This document shows, piece after piece, positions 1 to 8,848 of a DNA stretch of 64,000 nucleotides. The stretch is from Streptomyces sp. NBC_00490. Its GTDB lineage: Bacteria > Actinomycetota > Actinomycetes > Streptomycetales > Streptomycetaceae. Under the pieces are notes generated by a model, which saw nothing but the letters and a program-made list of their open reading frames with translations, was not told where the DNA came from and searched no databases. The position numbers were made by a program, and so were the translations under genes. Position 1 is the first letter of the stretch. Every line of letters begins with the position of its first letter. The DNA is taken from positions 8,742,001-8,806,000 of the forward strand of contig NZ_CP107869.1 of NCBI RefSeq assembly GCF_036013645.1. The letters are read 5' to 3'.

Positions 1-827
1 TCGTGGCGCAGCGAACCCTTGCCGGCCTGGGTCGAGGCGACCGGGATGCCGGTGGCGTCCACGAACGCCTTCAGCGCCTCCTCGGCCTTGCTGTGGTGGA
101 TGCCGCCGCCCGCGACGATCAGGGGGCGGGCGGCGGACCGTACGGCACGCACCGCCTCGGCCAGCTCGACGGGATCGGGAGCGGGACGCCGTACGCGCCA
201 CACGCGCTCGGCGAAGAACTCCTCCGGCCAGTCGTGGGCCTCGGCCTGCACGTCCTGGGGGAGGGCGAGGGTGACGGCGCCGGTCTCCGCGGGGTCGGCG
301 AGGATCCGCATGGCGTTGAGGGCGGAGGGGATCAGGGCTTCCGGACGGGTGACGCGGTCGAACCAGCGGGAGACCGGGCGCAGGGTGTCGTTGACCGACA
401 CGTCCGCCTCCGTGGGGTGCTCCAGCTGCTGGAGGAGCGGGTCGGCGGTGCGGGTGGCGAAGTAGTCGCCGGGCAGGAGCAGGACCGGGATGCGGTTGAT
501 CGTCGCGAGGGCGGCGCCGGTGACCAGGTTGGTCGCGCCCGGGCCGATGGACGTGGTCACGGCCTGCGCGGAGAGCCGGTCGAGGTGGCGGGCGTGGCCG
601 ACGGCCGCGTGCACCATGGACTGCTCGTTGCGGCCCTGGTGGAACGGCATCACGCCCTCACCGGCCTCCAGCAGCGCCTGCCCGAGCCCCGCCACGTTGC
701 CGTGGCCGAAGATGCCCCAGGTCCCGGCGATCAGCCGGTGCCGTTCCCCGTCCCGCTCGGTGTACTGGACGGACAGGAACCGCACCAGGGCTTGGGCGAC
801 GGTCAGGCGGCGGGCGGGCGTGCTCAT
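1..827 (-). CDS. iolD: 3D-(3,5/4)-trihydroxycyclohexane-1,2-dione hydrolase, N-terminal part (runs off the left edge)
   Basis: IolD is the thiamine-diphosphate-dependent hydrolase that opens the inositol ring to 5-deoxy-glucuronate in cytosolic myo-inositol catabolism. About 275 N-terminal residues are present; the family is about 640 residues. From the ATG at 827 the frame reads MSTPARRLTVAQALVRFL, then GTWGIFGHGNVAGLG, HQGRNEQSMVHAA and SIGPGATNLVTGAA, which are typical of the pyrimidine-binding domain of ThDP enzymes and include the Glu of the RNEQSM segment. The start overlaps by one base the stop of the iolB remnant just upstream (TGATG), so the two were translationally coupled. It is the last visible gene of the minus-strand iol unit that begins with iolC. 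Confidence 0.93.
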   Translation of the reverse strand, partial: MSTPARRLTVAQALVRFLSVQYTERDGERHRLIAGTWGIFGHGNVAGLGQALLEAGEGVMPFHQGRNEQSMVHAAVGHARHLDRLSAQAVTTSIGPGATNLVTGAALATINRIPVLLLPGDYFATRTADPLLQQLEHPTEADVSVNDTLRPVSRWFDRVTRPEALIPSALNAMRILADPAETGAVTLALPQDVQAEAHDWPEEFFAERVWRVRRPAPDPVELAEAVRAVRSAARPLIVAGGGIHHSKAEEALKAFVDATGIPVASTQAGKGSLRH

Positions 828-1204
828 CAGGACTTCTCCGGTGCCGTGTAGAGGGGGAGGCGGGGGTCGGCCGACTGGTCGGGCCAGGTGTCGCGGATGC
901 GGGCGTGGTCCGGGCGGTCGCGGACCGGCCGGACACGCTCGGCCTCGGGGCCCGCCATGACGTCGAGGTAGTACATGGGGTGACCGGGTACGGCCATGGA
1001 GGGCCCGTGCCGGCCGTCCGGGCTCAGCACGACGTCACCGCCGCGCACTTCGGCCGAACCCTGTCCATCAGGGGCCTCCGGCGCGGGCGGCGGCACCGAA
1101 GTTGTCGACCTGCCGGGAGCAGTTGCCCCGGCCGGCCGACTCGGGGGACACGTCGACCAGGCAGGGGCCGCCGAGGGCCTTTCCCGGGGGAGGTGATGCG
1201 TCAT
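827..1204 (-). pseudogene. iolB: Decayed 5-deoxy-glucuronate isomerase (iolB remnant)
   Basis: The slot between the aldolase-fold gene and iolD, normally filled by iolB (about 290 residues), holds only 126 codons. The C-terminal part reads LSPDGRHGPSMAVPGHPMYY and LDVMAGPE, then RIRDTW and DPRLPLY, which is the IolB C-terminus. The N-terminal part reads MTHHLPR and continues IolB-like (LVDVSPESAG) only after a one-base shift near 1184. A third fragment, GNCSRQVDNFG (1095-1127, the shifted frame), resembles the middle of IolB and then meets a stop. This implies at least one frameshift plus two internal deletions removing about 130 and 60 codons. The original frame happens to stay open, so an automatic caller may report a 125-residue protein. 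A sequencing error could explain the frameshift but not the missing core. Confidence 0.8.
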
Positions 1205-1235
1205 CGGTGCCTCCGTGCCTTCCGTACCCGTCGTG

Positions 1236-2111
1236 TCACAGCAGCCCGACGGCCGTGTCGACCGCCGTCTCCACGCTGCCGTCGGCCGGGTAGAGCAGGG
1301 AGCGGCCCACGACCATGCCCTGGACCGTCGGCAGCCTGAGCGCCTTGCGCCAGCGCTCGTAGGCGGCCTCCTGGTCGTCGACCTCGCCGCCCAGCAGCAC
1401 GGCGGGCAGGGTGGAGGCCTCCAGGACCTCCGCCATGTCGTCCGGGTCATGGGTCACGGGCAGCTTCAGCCAGGTGTACGCGGAGGTGCCGCCGAGGCCC
1501 GAGGCGATGGCGATCGACCTGGTGACGGCCTCGGGGGAGAGGTCGTTGACGACCCTGCCGCCGAGCCGCCGGGAGAGGAAGGGTTCCACGAACAGGGGGA
1601 GCCGGTGGGCCGCCATGTCGTCGATCGCGCGGGCCGTGGACTCCAGTGTGGTCAGCGAGCCCGGGTCGTCGTGGTCGATGCGCAGCAGCAGCTTGCCCGC
1701 GTCGAAGCGGAGCCGGGCGAGGTCCTGGGCGCGGTGGCCGGTGAAGCGGTCGTCCAGCTCGAAGGCGGCGCCCGCGAGGCCGCCGCGGTTCATCGAGCCC
1801 ATGACGACCTTGTTCTCCAGCACACCGAGCAGGAGCAGGTCCTCCAGGATGTCCGCGGTGGCCAGCACCCCGTCCACGCCGGGCCGGGACAGGGCGATGC
1901 AGAGCCGTTCCAGCAGGTCGGCGCGGTCGGCCATGGCGAGCGGGCGGTCGCGGACACCGAGGGCGCCACGGGCCGGGTGATCGGCGGCGACGATCATCAG
2001 CCGGCCGCTGTCGCCCAGCAGCGGGCGCCGCGCGCGGCGGGCGGCCGCCTCGGCGATCGCCTCCGGATGCCGGGCCCTGAGGGAGGCGAGGTCGCGGATG
2101 CCCGTGCTCAC
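1236..2111 (-). CDS. Cgl0159-type (beta/alpha)8 aldolase-like protein of the inositol cluster
   Basis: A 291-residue protein of the DeoC/LacD-like aldolase superfamily that sits in actinobacterial inositol clusters, where it is a candidate for the late aldolase step (2-deoxy-5-keto-gluconate 6-phosphate cleavage) or a related one. Visible segments are MIVAADHPARGA, a class I aldolase-type strand DAGKLLLRIDHDD, a Lys-containing TWLKLPV near residue 215, and VLLGGEVDD. GTG at 2111 was chosen because it overlaps the iolC stop (GTGA); the open frame extends further upstream into iolC but has no support. It lies between iolC and the iolB remnant. The exact substrate cannot be read from the sequence. 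Confidence 0.75.
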   Translation of the reverse strand: MSTGIRDLASLRARHPEAIAEAAARRARRPLLGDSGRLMIVAADHPARGALGVRDRPLAMADRADLLERLCIALSRPGVDGVLATADILEDLLLLGVLENKVVMGSMNRGGLAGAAFELDDRFTGHRAQDLARLRFDAGKLLLRIDHDDPGSLTTLESTARAIDDMAAHRLPLFVEPFLSRRLGGRVVNDLSPEAVTRSIAIASGLGGTSAYTWLKLPVTHDPDDMAEVLEASTLPAVLLGGEVDDQEAAYERWRKALRLPTVQGMVVGRSLLYPADGSVETAVDTAVGLL

Positions 2112-3070
2112 GAGGGCACTCCGTCCAGCAGGCCCTCGACCTCGGCCGCCGTCGGCATCGCCGAGGAGCAGGCGAGACGGGAGGCGACGAGGGCGCCGGC
2201 CGCGTTGGCGTAGCGCATGATCCGCTCCAGCTCCCAGCCGGACAGCAGACCGTGGCAGAGGGAGCCGCCGAACGCGTCGCCGGCGCCGAGGCCGTTGACC
2301 ACCTCGACCGGGACCGGCGGGACCTCGGCGGTCGTGCCGTCGCGGTGGACCGCGAGCACCCCCTTGGGGCCCTGCTTGACGACGGCCAGCTCCACTCCGG
2401 CCGCCAGCAGGGCCTCCGCGCAGGCGCGGGGTTCGCGGACGCCGGTGGCGATCTCGCACTCGTCGAGGTTGCCGACCGCGACCGTCACATGGCGCAGGGC
2501 CTCCGCGTAGTACGGGCGGGCCTCCTCGGGGTCGCGCCAGAACATGGGGCGCCAGTCGAGGTCGAAGACGGTGGTGCCCGCCTTGGCGCGGGCCTTCAGC
2601 GCGGCGAGCGTGGCCGAGCGGCTGGGCTCCTCGCTCAGACCGGTGCCGGTGATCCAGAAGATCCGGGCCGCGCGGATCGCGAAGTAGTCCAGCTCATCCG
2701 TGTGGATCTCCAGGTCGGGAGCCTTGGGCCGGCGGTAGAAGTACAGCGGGAAGTCGTCCGGCGGGAAGATCTCGCAGAACGTCAGCGGCGTCGGGTACGC
2801 GGCCACCGAGGTCACCCAGCGGTCGTCGACGCCGAACTCCTTGAGCGCGGTGTGGAGATAGGTGCCGAAGGGATCGTCGCCGGTACGGGTGATCACGGCG
2901 GCGGAGCGCCCCAGCCGGGCGGCGGCGACCGAAACATTGGCCGCCGAACCACCCAGAAACTTTCCGAACTTCTGCACATCGCCCAGTGGCACGCCGGTCT
3001 GGAGTGGGTAAAGATCAACTCCTATGCGGCCGATCGTGATCAAGTCGAAGGGCTGGGATGAATCGGCCAT
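2108..3070 (-). CDS. iolC: 5-dehydro-2-deoxygluconokinase
   Basis: A PfkB-family sugar kinase (320 residues, normal length) that phosphorylates 2-deoxy-5-keto-D-gluconate with ATP in myo-inositol catabolism. Visible features are the N-terminal GRIGVD strand, GGSAANV at about 40-46 (substrate lid and PfkB signature 1), and GLGAGDAFGGS with catalytic Asp265 (anion hole and signature 2). It is the first gene of the minus-strand iol operon and overlaps the next gene by 4 bases. Its promoter region is shared with the divergent ABC importer. Confidence 0.93.
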   Translation of the reverse strand: MADSSQPFDLITIGRIGVDLYPLQTGVPLGDVQKFGKFLGGSAANVSVAAARLGRSAAVITRTGDDPFGTYLHTALKEFGVDDRWVTSVAAYPTPLTFCEIFPPDDFPLYFYRRPKAPDLEIHTDELDYFAIRAARIFWITGTGLSEEPSRSATLAALKARAKAGTTVFDLDWRPMFWRDPEEARPYYAEALRHVTVAVGNLDECEIATGVREPRACAEALLAAGVELAVVKQGPKGVLAVHRDGTTAEVPPVPVEVVNGLGAGDAFGGSLCHGLLSGWELERIMRYANAAGALVASRLACSSAMPTAAEVEGLLDGVPS

Positions 3071-3111
3071 GTGTGACGCTCCTCGAGTCCCAGGGGGCCT
3101 GTCGCCTCCCA

Positions 3112-3222
3112 GATGTAGGACCCGGAGGGCAACCCTGTCAAGACTTTGTACTTACATTCGGACCTGATTGTGAAATGATGTCTTAACAAAGTATTGACAG
3201 CGGGCTCCGGAGGGGATGGAAT
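3112..3222. promoter_or_regulatory. Divergent promoter/operator region between iolC and the ABC importer
   Basis: A 14-base element, CTGTCAAGACTTTG (3135-3148), is matched in inverted orientation by CAAAGTATTGACAG (3187-3200) with one mismatch, so TTGACA lies on both strands. On the minus strand TTGACA (3141-3136), 18 bases and TACATC (3117-3112) form a candidate iolC promoter. On the plus strand TTGACA (3194-3199), 17 bases and TGGAAT (3217-3222) form a candidate importer promoter. TGTCTTAACA (3179-3188) matches in full the IolR (GntR) site reported for Corynebacterium glutamicum (KGWCHTRACA, from memory), and 3136-3145 matches its complement at 9 of 10. TTGTACTTACA (3146-3156) recurs at 14543-14553. 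These are inferences from pattern only. Confidence 0.55.
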
Positions 3223-3345
3223 CCCGTCCCAGTACAACCGCCGTATTTGCGGCACGCGACCCGGACATGCCAAGATCCCGGGCCTCGGAATCCCCCGGGA
3301 TCTTTTTCTCCCTTTCCCCCGTAAGCACAGTGAGGTGCAGGAAAG

Positions 3346-4362
3346 ATGGACCGCTCTTCTCACTCCCGTTCTCGTCGATTCGCCCCAGTTGTGGCGATCG
3401 CCGCGGCGGCTGCCCTGACCCTCGCCGGCTGCTCCAGCAGCTCCGGGGGCAAGAAGTCCGAGGAGAGCGCAGACGGCGCCTCAGCGGGCAAGGCCACCAC
3501 TCCGCGCATGACGATCGCGCTGGTCACGCACCAGTCGCAGGGCGACACCTTCTGGGACATCGTCCGCAAGGGCGCCACGGCCGCGGCCGCCAAGGACAAC
3601 GTCAAGCTGGTCTACTCGGCCGACCCGAGCGCGGCCAAGCAGGCCGGTCTCATCCAGAACGCCATCGACCAGAAGGTCGACGGCATCGCGGTCACCCTCG
3701 CCAAGCCGGACGCCCTCAAGGACGTCATAGGCAAGGCGAAGGCGGCGGGCATCCCCGTCGTCGGTCTGAACTCCGGAGTCAGCGAGTGGCAGAACCTCGG
3801 CCTGATGGAGTTCTTCGGCCAGGACGAGACCGTCGCCGGTGAGGCGCTCGGCAAGCGGCTGAACGAGGCCGGTGCCAAGAGTGCCGTCTGTGTCGTCCAG
3901 GAGCAGGGCAACATCGGCCTGACCCAGCGCTGCGACGGCGTCGACAAGACCTTCGACGGCAAGCTCCAGACGCTCAACGTCAACGGCACCGACATGCCGT
4001 CCGTGACGTCGACGATCACCGCCAAGCTCAGCGACAAGTCCATCGACTACGTCGTCACCCTGGGCGCCCCCTTCGCGCTGGCCGCTGTGCAGTCGGTGTC
4101 GGACGCGGGCAGCAAGGCCAAGATCGCGACCTTCGACCTCAACAAGGACCTGACGGGCGCCATCAGCAAGGGCACCATCGAGTTCGCGGTCGACCAGCAG
4201 CCCTACCTCCAGGGCTACCTGGCGATCGACTCGCTGTGGCTCTACAAGAACAACGGCAACTACATGGGCGGCGGCGAGCAGCCGGTGCTGACCGGACCCG
4301 CCTTCGTCGACAAGACCAACGTCGACAAGGTCGCCGAGTTCGCCTCGAAGGGCACCCGGTGA
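3346..4362 (+). CDS. ABC sugar/polyol importer, solute-binding lipoprotein
   Basis: A 338-residue periplasmic-binding-protein-like lipoprotein (RbsB/LacI fold, Peripla_BP_4 type). A basic N-terminus and hydrophobic stretch end in the lipobox LAGC (26-29), so Cys29 is the predicted lipidation site; a Ser/Gly/Lys linker follows. The mature domain begins [20 protein letters not shown] and contains [18 protein letters not shown], as in ribose/inositol-binding proteins. ATG 3346 has a purine-rich site (AGGAAAG) just upstream. It is the first gene of a plus-strand importer operon divergent from iolC, so myo-inositol or a related cyclitol is the likely ligand; this is inferred from context. Confidence 0.88.
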   Translation: MDRSSHSRSRRFAPVVAIAAAAALTLAGCSSSSGGKKSEESADGASAGKATTPRMTIALVTHQSQGDTFWDIVRKGATAAAAKDNVKLVYSADPSAAKQAGLIQNAIDQKVDGIAVTLAKPDALKDVIGKAKAAGIPVVGLNSGVSEWQNLGLMEFFGQDETVAGEALGKRLNEAGAKSAVCVVQEQGNIGLTQRCDGVDKTFDGKLQTLNVNGTDMPSVTSTITAKLSDKSIDYVVTLGAPFALAAVQSVSDAGSKAKIATFDLNKDLTGAISKGTIEFAVDQQPYLQGYLAIDSLWLYKNNGNYMGGGEQPVLTGPAFVDKTNVDKVAEFASKGTR

Positions 4363-5438
4363 TGGGTATGACCCAGCACGCCGAGCCGGCGGTGACCACA
4401 CCGCCGGCCCCCGGCCCGAAGGAGACCGACGGCCGGACCGCTCAACGATCCCTGGCGCTGCGCCTGTTGGCGCGCCCCGACGTCGGTGTCTTCCTCGGCG
4501 CCGTGGCGGTGTGGGTGTTCTTCCTCATCTCCGCCCCGCCGGTGCGCGACGGCGGCTCGATGGCCAACATCCTGTACCAGTCCTCCACCATCGGGATCAT
4601 GGCGCTGCCCGTGGCGCTGCTGATGATCGGCGGCGAGTTCGACCTCTCCTCCGGCGTCGCCGTCATCACCTCGGCGCTCACCGCGAGCATGCTCGCCTAC
4701 CAGCTCACCATGAACGTGTGGGTGGGTGTCATCGCCGCACTGATCGCGTCGCTCGCGGTCGGGTTCCTCAACGGCTGGCTGGTGATGAAGACCGGCCTGC
4801 CCAGCTTCCTGATCACCCTGGGCACGTTCCTGATCCTCCAGGGCGTGAACCTCGCGGTCACCAAGCTGGTCACCGGCAACGTGGCCACCGACGACATCAG
4901 CGACATGGACGGCTTCGACGGAGCGAAGAAGATCTTCGCCTCGTCCTTCGAGGTCGGCGGCGTCCAGATCAAGATCACCATCGTCTACTGGCTGGTCTTC
5001 GCCGCGCTCGCGACCTGGGTGCTGCTGCGCACCAAGTACGGCAACTGGATCTTCGCCGTCGGCGGCAACAAGGACTCCGCGCGGGCCGTCGGTGTCCCGG
5101 TGACCTTCACCAAGATCTCCCTGTTCATGCTGGTCGGCTTCGGCGCCTGGTTCGTCGGCATGCACAACCTCTTCGCCTTCAACACCGTGCAGTCCGGCGA
5201 GGGCGTCGGCCAGGAGCTCATCTACATCTCCGCGGCCGTGATCGGCGGCTGTCTGCTCACCGGCGGCGCCGGCTCCGCGATCGGCCCGGTCTTCGGCGCG
5301 TTCATGTTCGGCATGGTGCAGCAGGGCATCGTGTACGCCGGCTGGAACCCGGACTGGTTCAAGGCCTTCCTCGGCGTGATGCTCCTCGGCGCCGTAATGA
5401 TCAATCTGTGGGTCAGCCGTACGGCGACCCGGAGGTGA
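4362..5438 (+). CDS. ABC sugar/polyol importer, permease (RbsC-like)
   Basis: A 358-residue membrane protein of the ribose/xylose-type ABC permease family (BPD_transp_2). About nine hydrophobic segments are visible, with the family hallmarks [35 protein letters not shown] and the C-terminal [21 protein letters not shown] 4362 overlaps the lipoprotein stop (TGATG); a second in-frame ATG at 4368 is possible. It forms the transmembrane homodimer of the importer with the flanking lipoprotein and ATPase. Confidence 0.9.
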   Translation: MGMTQHAEPAVTTPPAPGPKETDGRTAQRSLALRLLARPDVGVFLGAVAVWVFFLISAPPVRDGGSMANILYQSSTIGIMALPVALLMIGGEFDLSSGVAVITSALTASMLAYQLTMNVWVGVIAALIASLAVGFLNGWLVMKTGLPSFLITLGTFLILQGVNLAVTKLVTGNVATDDISDMDGFDGAKKIFASSFEVGGVQIKITIVYWLVFAALATWVLLRTKYGNWIFAVGGNKDSARAVGVPVTFTKISLFMLVGFGAWFVGMHNLFAFNTVQSGEGVGQELIYISAAVIGGCLLTGGAGSAIGPVFGAFMFGMVQQGIVYAGWNPDWFKAFLGVMLLGAVMINLWVSRTATRR

Positions 5439-5443
5439 CCGCA

Positions 5444-6358
5444 ATGACATCCAGCAACGAAACCGGCACCCATGGCGCCGTCCTCGCCGACGACGCCCCC
5501 GCCACCGACGGGGCGATCGTCGAACTCCGCAACGCGGGCAAGTCCTACGGCAACATCCGCGCCCTGCACGGTGTCGACCTGAAGGTCTTCGCCAGCCAGG
5601 TCACCTGTGTCCTCGGGGACAACGGCGCCGGCAAGTCCACCCTCATCAAGATCATCTCCGGGCTGCACCAGCACACCGAGGGCGAGTTCCTCGTCGACGG
5701 CGTCCCGGTGCGCTTCTCCACCCCGCGTGAGGCCCTCGACAAGGGCATCGCCACCGTCTACCAGGACCTTGCCGTGGTCCCGCTGATGCCGGTGTGGCGC
5801 AACTTCTTCCTCGGCTCCGAGATCACCAAGGGTCCCTGGCCGATCCGCCGCCTCGACATCGAGACGATGAAGAAGACCGCCGACGAAGAGCTGCGCAACA
5901 TGGGCATCGTCCTGGACGACATGGAGCAGCCCATCGGCACCCTCTCCGGCGGCCAGCGGCAGTGCGTGGCCATCGCCCGCGCCGTCTACTTCGGCGCCCG
6001 CGTCCTCATCCTCGACGAGCCCACCGCCGCCCTCGGCGTCAAGCAGTCCGGTGTCGTGCTGAAGTACATCGCCGCCGCCCGCGACCGCGGCCTCGGCGTC
6101 ATCTTCATCACCCACAACCCCCACCACGCCTACATGGTCGGCGACCACTTCAGCGTGCTGCGCCTGGGCACCATGGAGCTCAACGCCTCCCGCGACGAGG
6201 TCAGCCTCGAAGAACTCACCAACCACATGGCCGGCGGCTCCGAACTCGCCGCCCTCAAGCACGAGTTGTCCCAGGTCCGCGGCGTCGATGTCGAGGAGCT
6301 CCCCGAGGAGCAGGACCTCAAGGCGCCGGTGGTGACGACCAAGGAGGACGCGTCGTGA
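5444..6358 (+). CDS. ABC sugar/polyol importer, ATPase
   Basis: A 304-residue single-domain ABC ATPase (FrcA-like, not the duplicated RbsA type). Walker A is GDNGAGKST (58-66), the signature is LSGGQRQ, Walker B is [12 protein letters not shown], and the switch His lies in [11 protein letters not shown]. Residues after about 270 are a charged tail. GGAGG lies 9 bases before ATG 5444. The stop overlaps the GTG of the next gene. Coupling to an RbsC-like permease through a single ABC domain is normal for this subfamily (a dimer of the subunit). Confidence 0.9.
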   Translation: MTSSNETGTHGAVLADDAPATDGAIVELRNAGKSYGNIRALHGVDLKVFASQVTCVLGDNGAGKSTLIKIISGLHQHTEGEFLVDGVPVRFSTPREALDKGIATVYQDLAVVPLMPVWRNFFLGSEITKGPWPIRRLDIETMKKTADEELRNMGIVLDDMEQPIGTLSGGQRQCVAIARAVYFGARVLILDEPTAALGVKQSGVVLKYIAAARDRGLGVIFITHNPHHAYMVGDHFSVLRLGTMELNASRDEVSLEELTNHMAGGSELAALKHELSQVRGVDVEELPEEQDLKAPVVTTKEDAS

Positions 6359-7254
6359 GCGCCCTGGACCGCATCCGGGTCGGCTCCGCCCCCGACTCCT
6401 GGGGCGTCTGGTTCCCCGACGATCCCCAACAGGTCCCCTGGGAACGCTTCCTGGACGAGGTCGCCGAAGCGGGCTACTCCTGGATCGAGTTGGGTCCCTA
6501 CGGCTATCTGCCCACCGACCCGGCCCGGCTGAACGACGAGGTGGCCAAACGCGACCTCAAGGTGTCGGCCGGCACGGTCTTCACCGGCCTGCACCGCGGC
6601 CCCTCCGTCTGGGAGTCGACCTGGGAGCACGTCAGCCAGGTCGCCGCCCTCACCCAGGCGATGGGCGCGCGGCACCTCGTCGTCATCCCGTCGTTCTGGC
6701 GCGACGACAAGACCGCCGAGATCCTCGAACCCCCGGAGCTGACCCACGAGCAGTGGGCCCACCTCACCAAGGGCATGGAGCGGCTCGGCCATGAGGTGAA
6801 GGAGGCGTACGGCCTCGACATCGTCGTGCACCCGCACGCCGACACCCACCTCGACACCGAGGACCACGTCGAGCGCTTCCTCGACTCGACCGACTCCGAG
6901 CTCGTCAACCTCTGCCTGGACACCGGTCACTACGCCTACTGCGGCGGCGACAGCGTCAAGCTGATCGAGACGTACGGCGAACGCATCGGCTACCTCCACC
7001 TCAAGCAGGTCGACCCGGCGATCCTCGCCGACGTCGTGGCGAACGAGGTGCCGTTCGGACCGGCCGTGCAGCGCGGGGTGATGTGCGAACCGCCCTCCGG
7101 TGTGCCGGAGTTGGAGCCGGTGCTGGTGGCCGCGCAGAAGCTCGGCGTGGAGCTGTTCGCGATCGTCGAGCAGGACATGTACCCGTGCGAGCCGGACAAG
7201 CCGCTGCCGATCGCCGTACGCACCCGCACGTTCCTGCGGTCCTGCGGAGCCTGA
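6355..7254 (+). CDS. Sugar phosphate isomerase/epimerase, IolE/IolI-like
   Basis: A 299-residue TIM-barrel protein of the AP-endonuclease-2 fold (xylose isomerase-like). Segments [38 protein letters not shown] and [15 protein letters not shown] give the His/Asp/Glu metal-ligand pattern of inosose dehydratase (IolE) and inosose isomerase (IolI). The start GTG overlaps the ATPase stop (GTGA). Position between importer and IolG supports a role in converting keto-inositol to the dione or isomerising inososes. Assignment to IolE rather than IolI/IolH is not certain. Confidence 0.78.
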   Translation: MSALDRIRVGSAPDSWGVWFPDDPQQVPWERFLDEVAEAGYSWIELGPYGYLPTDPARLNDEVAKRDLKVSAGTVFTGLHRGPSVWESTWEHVSQVAALTQAMGARHLVVIPSFWRDDKTAEILEPPELTHEQWAHLTKGMERLGHEVKEAYGLDIVVHPHADTHLDTEDHVERFLDSTDSELVNLCLDTGHYAYCGGDSVKLIETYGERIGYLHLKQVDPAILADVVANEVPFGPAVQRGVMCEPPSGVPELEPVLVAAQKLGVELFAIVEQDMYPCEPDKPLPIAVRTRTFLRSCGA

Positions 7255-7279
7255 TCCCGCGAAGCCTGAGAGGACGGTC

Positions 7280-8296
7280 ATGACCCAGCGCGCACCGCTG
7301 CGAGTCGCGGTCATCGGCACGGGGAAGATGGGCGCCGACCATGTGCGCCGTATCGAAGAGGTCGTCAACGGCGCACGGGTGAGCGCCGTCGTGGACGTCG
7401 ACGCCGAGCGGGCCAAGGCCGTCGCGGCCCGTGTCGACGGCTGCACCGCCTACACCGACGCGGCGACGGCACTCGCGGCGGCCGACGTCGACGCCGTACT
7501 GATCGCCTCGTCGGGTCCGGCCCACGAGGCGGCCCTGCTCGCCGCCCTCGCACGCGACCTCCCGGTCCTGTGCGAGAAGCCGCTCACCCCGGACTCGGCG
7601 TCGGCGCTGCGAGTGCTGGAGGCCGAGCGCAAGCTGGGCCACCGCCGGGTCCAGGTCGGCTTCATGCGGCGGTACGACGCCGAGTACATGAAGCTCAAGT
7701 CCCTGCTGGAGACGGGTCAGCTGGGTCGTCCTCTGATGGTGCACAACCGGCACCGCAACGCGGCCAGTCCGCCCTTCTTCACCAGCGACATGCTCGTCAG
7801 CGACTCGGTCGCGCACGAGACGGACGTGACCCGCTGGCTCCTCGGCCAGGAGATCACCGCCGTGACCGTGCTGCGGCCGAGACCGTCCGCGAACGCGCCG
7901 GAGGACCTCCAGGACCCGCAGTTCGTGGTGTTCGAGACGGACGGCGGTGCCGTCGTCGACGTGGAGATCTTCGTCAACTGCGGCTTCGGCTACCAGGTCC
8001 AGGCGGAGGTGGTCTGCGAACGCGGCACCGCCCGCATCGGCGACGGCCACGCCATGGTCACCAACATGGCGGGCCGCTGGGGCGGCACCATCTCCCAGGA
8101 CTTCATCGACCGCTTCGCCGACGCCTACGACCGCGAGCTCCAGGTGTGGGTCGACGCGACCCGGCGGGGCGAGGTCACCGGGCCCAGTACCTGGGACGGC
8201 TACGCGGCCGCCGCCGTGTGCGAGGCGGGCGTGCGGGCCCTGAACGAAGGTGGCCGCGTGGAGGTGGAGTTGGTGGAGCGACCGCCCCTGTACTGA
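7280..8296 (+). CDS. iolG: Inositol 2-dehydrogenase-like Gfo/Idh/MocA oxidoreductase
   Basis: A 338-residue NAD(P)-dependent dehydrogenase. The Rossmann motif is GTGKMG (13-18), the catalytic lysine is in CEKPL, and [10 protein letters not shown] carries the family's His/Asp. Length and segments such as [13 protein letters not shown] and NRHRNAASP match myo-inositol 2-dehydrogenases. It closes the importer operon (25 bases after the isomerase) and would oxidise imported inositol to 2-keto-inositol. It is one of four Gfo/Idh/MocA proteins in the first 17 kb, so the substrate of each is open. Confidence 0.82.
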   Translation: MTQRAPLRVAVIGTGKMGADHVRRIEEVVNGARVSAVVDVDAERAKAVAARVDGCTAYTDAATALAAADVDAVLIASSGPAHEAALLAALARDLPVLCEKPLTPDSASALRVLEAERKLGHRRVQVGFMRRYDAEYMKLKSLLETGQLGRPLMVHNRHRNAASPPFFTSDMLVSDSVAHETDVTRWLLGQEITAVTVLRPRPSANAPEDLQDPQFVVFETDGGAVVDVEIFVNCGFGYQVQAEVVCERGTARIGDGHAMVTNMAGRWGGTISQDFIDRFADAYDRELQVWVDATRRGEVTGPSTWDGYAAAAVCEAGVRALNEGGRVEVELVERPPLY

Positions 8297-8321
8297 TCCA
8301 CTCCTGTGACCGGGGACGCGA

Positions 8322-8786
8322 TCAGGGCGCCCCGGGAAGAGCTCGTGTGAAGACGACCATCGGCTGACCGGGGCCGTTGTACTCCTCCTCGACACGCGCC
8401 TCGAACCCCAGGCCGCGGTGGAAGGCGACCGAGCCCTCGTTGGTGACCGACGTGATCGCCTTCAGCCGGACGGCGCCCTGCTCGCGGGCGGCCTCGGTGA
8501 ACGCGGCGTACAGAGCGCGGCCGAGACCGGTGCCGCGGGTGTCGTCACGGGTGGCGATCAGGTGGACGTACCCGGTGCCGTCGGGCGTCACGAAGCCGAT
8601 GAGGTAGCCGCGGATGCCGTCGTCGGCGCGGGCGACCAGGCAGGTCGAGCCGAACTCCCGCACCAGGGCGAGGAGATGGAGCGAGCGCAGATCGCGGTCG
8701 CCCCAGTAGCGGGGGTGGTCCGCCAGGACCCGCTGGATGTCGGTGACTTGGGCGGGAGTGATCTGCACGGCCATGGGGTCGATCAT
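8322..8786 (-). CDS. GNAT family N-acetyltransferase
   Basis: A 154-residue single GNAT domain. The acetyl-CoA pyrophosphate-binding motif A is TRGTGLGRAL and motif B is AFHRGLGFEARVEEEY; HLIATRDDTRG gives strand 4. The start could be ATG 8786 or the internal ATG 8774; neither has a good ribosome-binding site. It lies convergent to iolG and divergent from the TPR gene, apparently a single-gene unit. Substrate unknown. Confidence 0.85.
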   Translation of the reverse strand: MIDPMAVQITPAQVTDIQRVLADHPRYWGDRDLRSLHLLALVREFGSTCLVARADDGIRGYLIGFVTPDGTGYVHLIATRDDTRGTGLGRALYAAFTEAAREQGAVRLKAITSVTNEGSVAFHRGLGFEARVEEEYNGPGQPMVVFTRALPGAP

Positions 8787-8848
8787 GGCAGGGGTGCAAC
8801 CGGGATGCCCTCGCGGCTGTCCTTCGTGTGAGGGTGACGGAGGTGCGC

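Noticed and set aside
1..851. Plus-strand 282-residue frame at the left edge
   Set aside because: It is a Gly/Arg-rich shadow of iolD; the minus strand reads a clear thiamine-diphosphate enzyme.
1236..2459. A 407-residue version of the aldolase-like gene
   Set aside because: The extra N-terminus is Arg-rich shadow of iolC; the GTG at 2111 with a 4-base overlap gives a normal family length.
4511..6358. A 615-residue frame covering permease and ATPase
   Set aside because: The first half is a frame shadow of the permease; the ATPase begins at ATG 5444 with a good ribosome-binding site.
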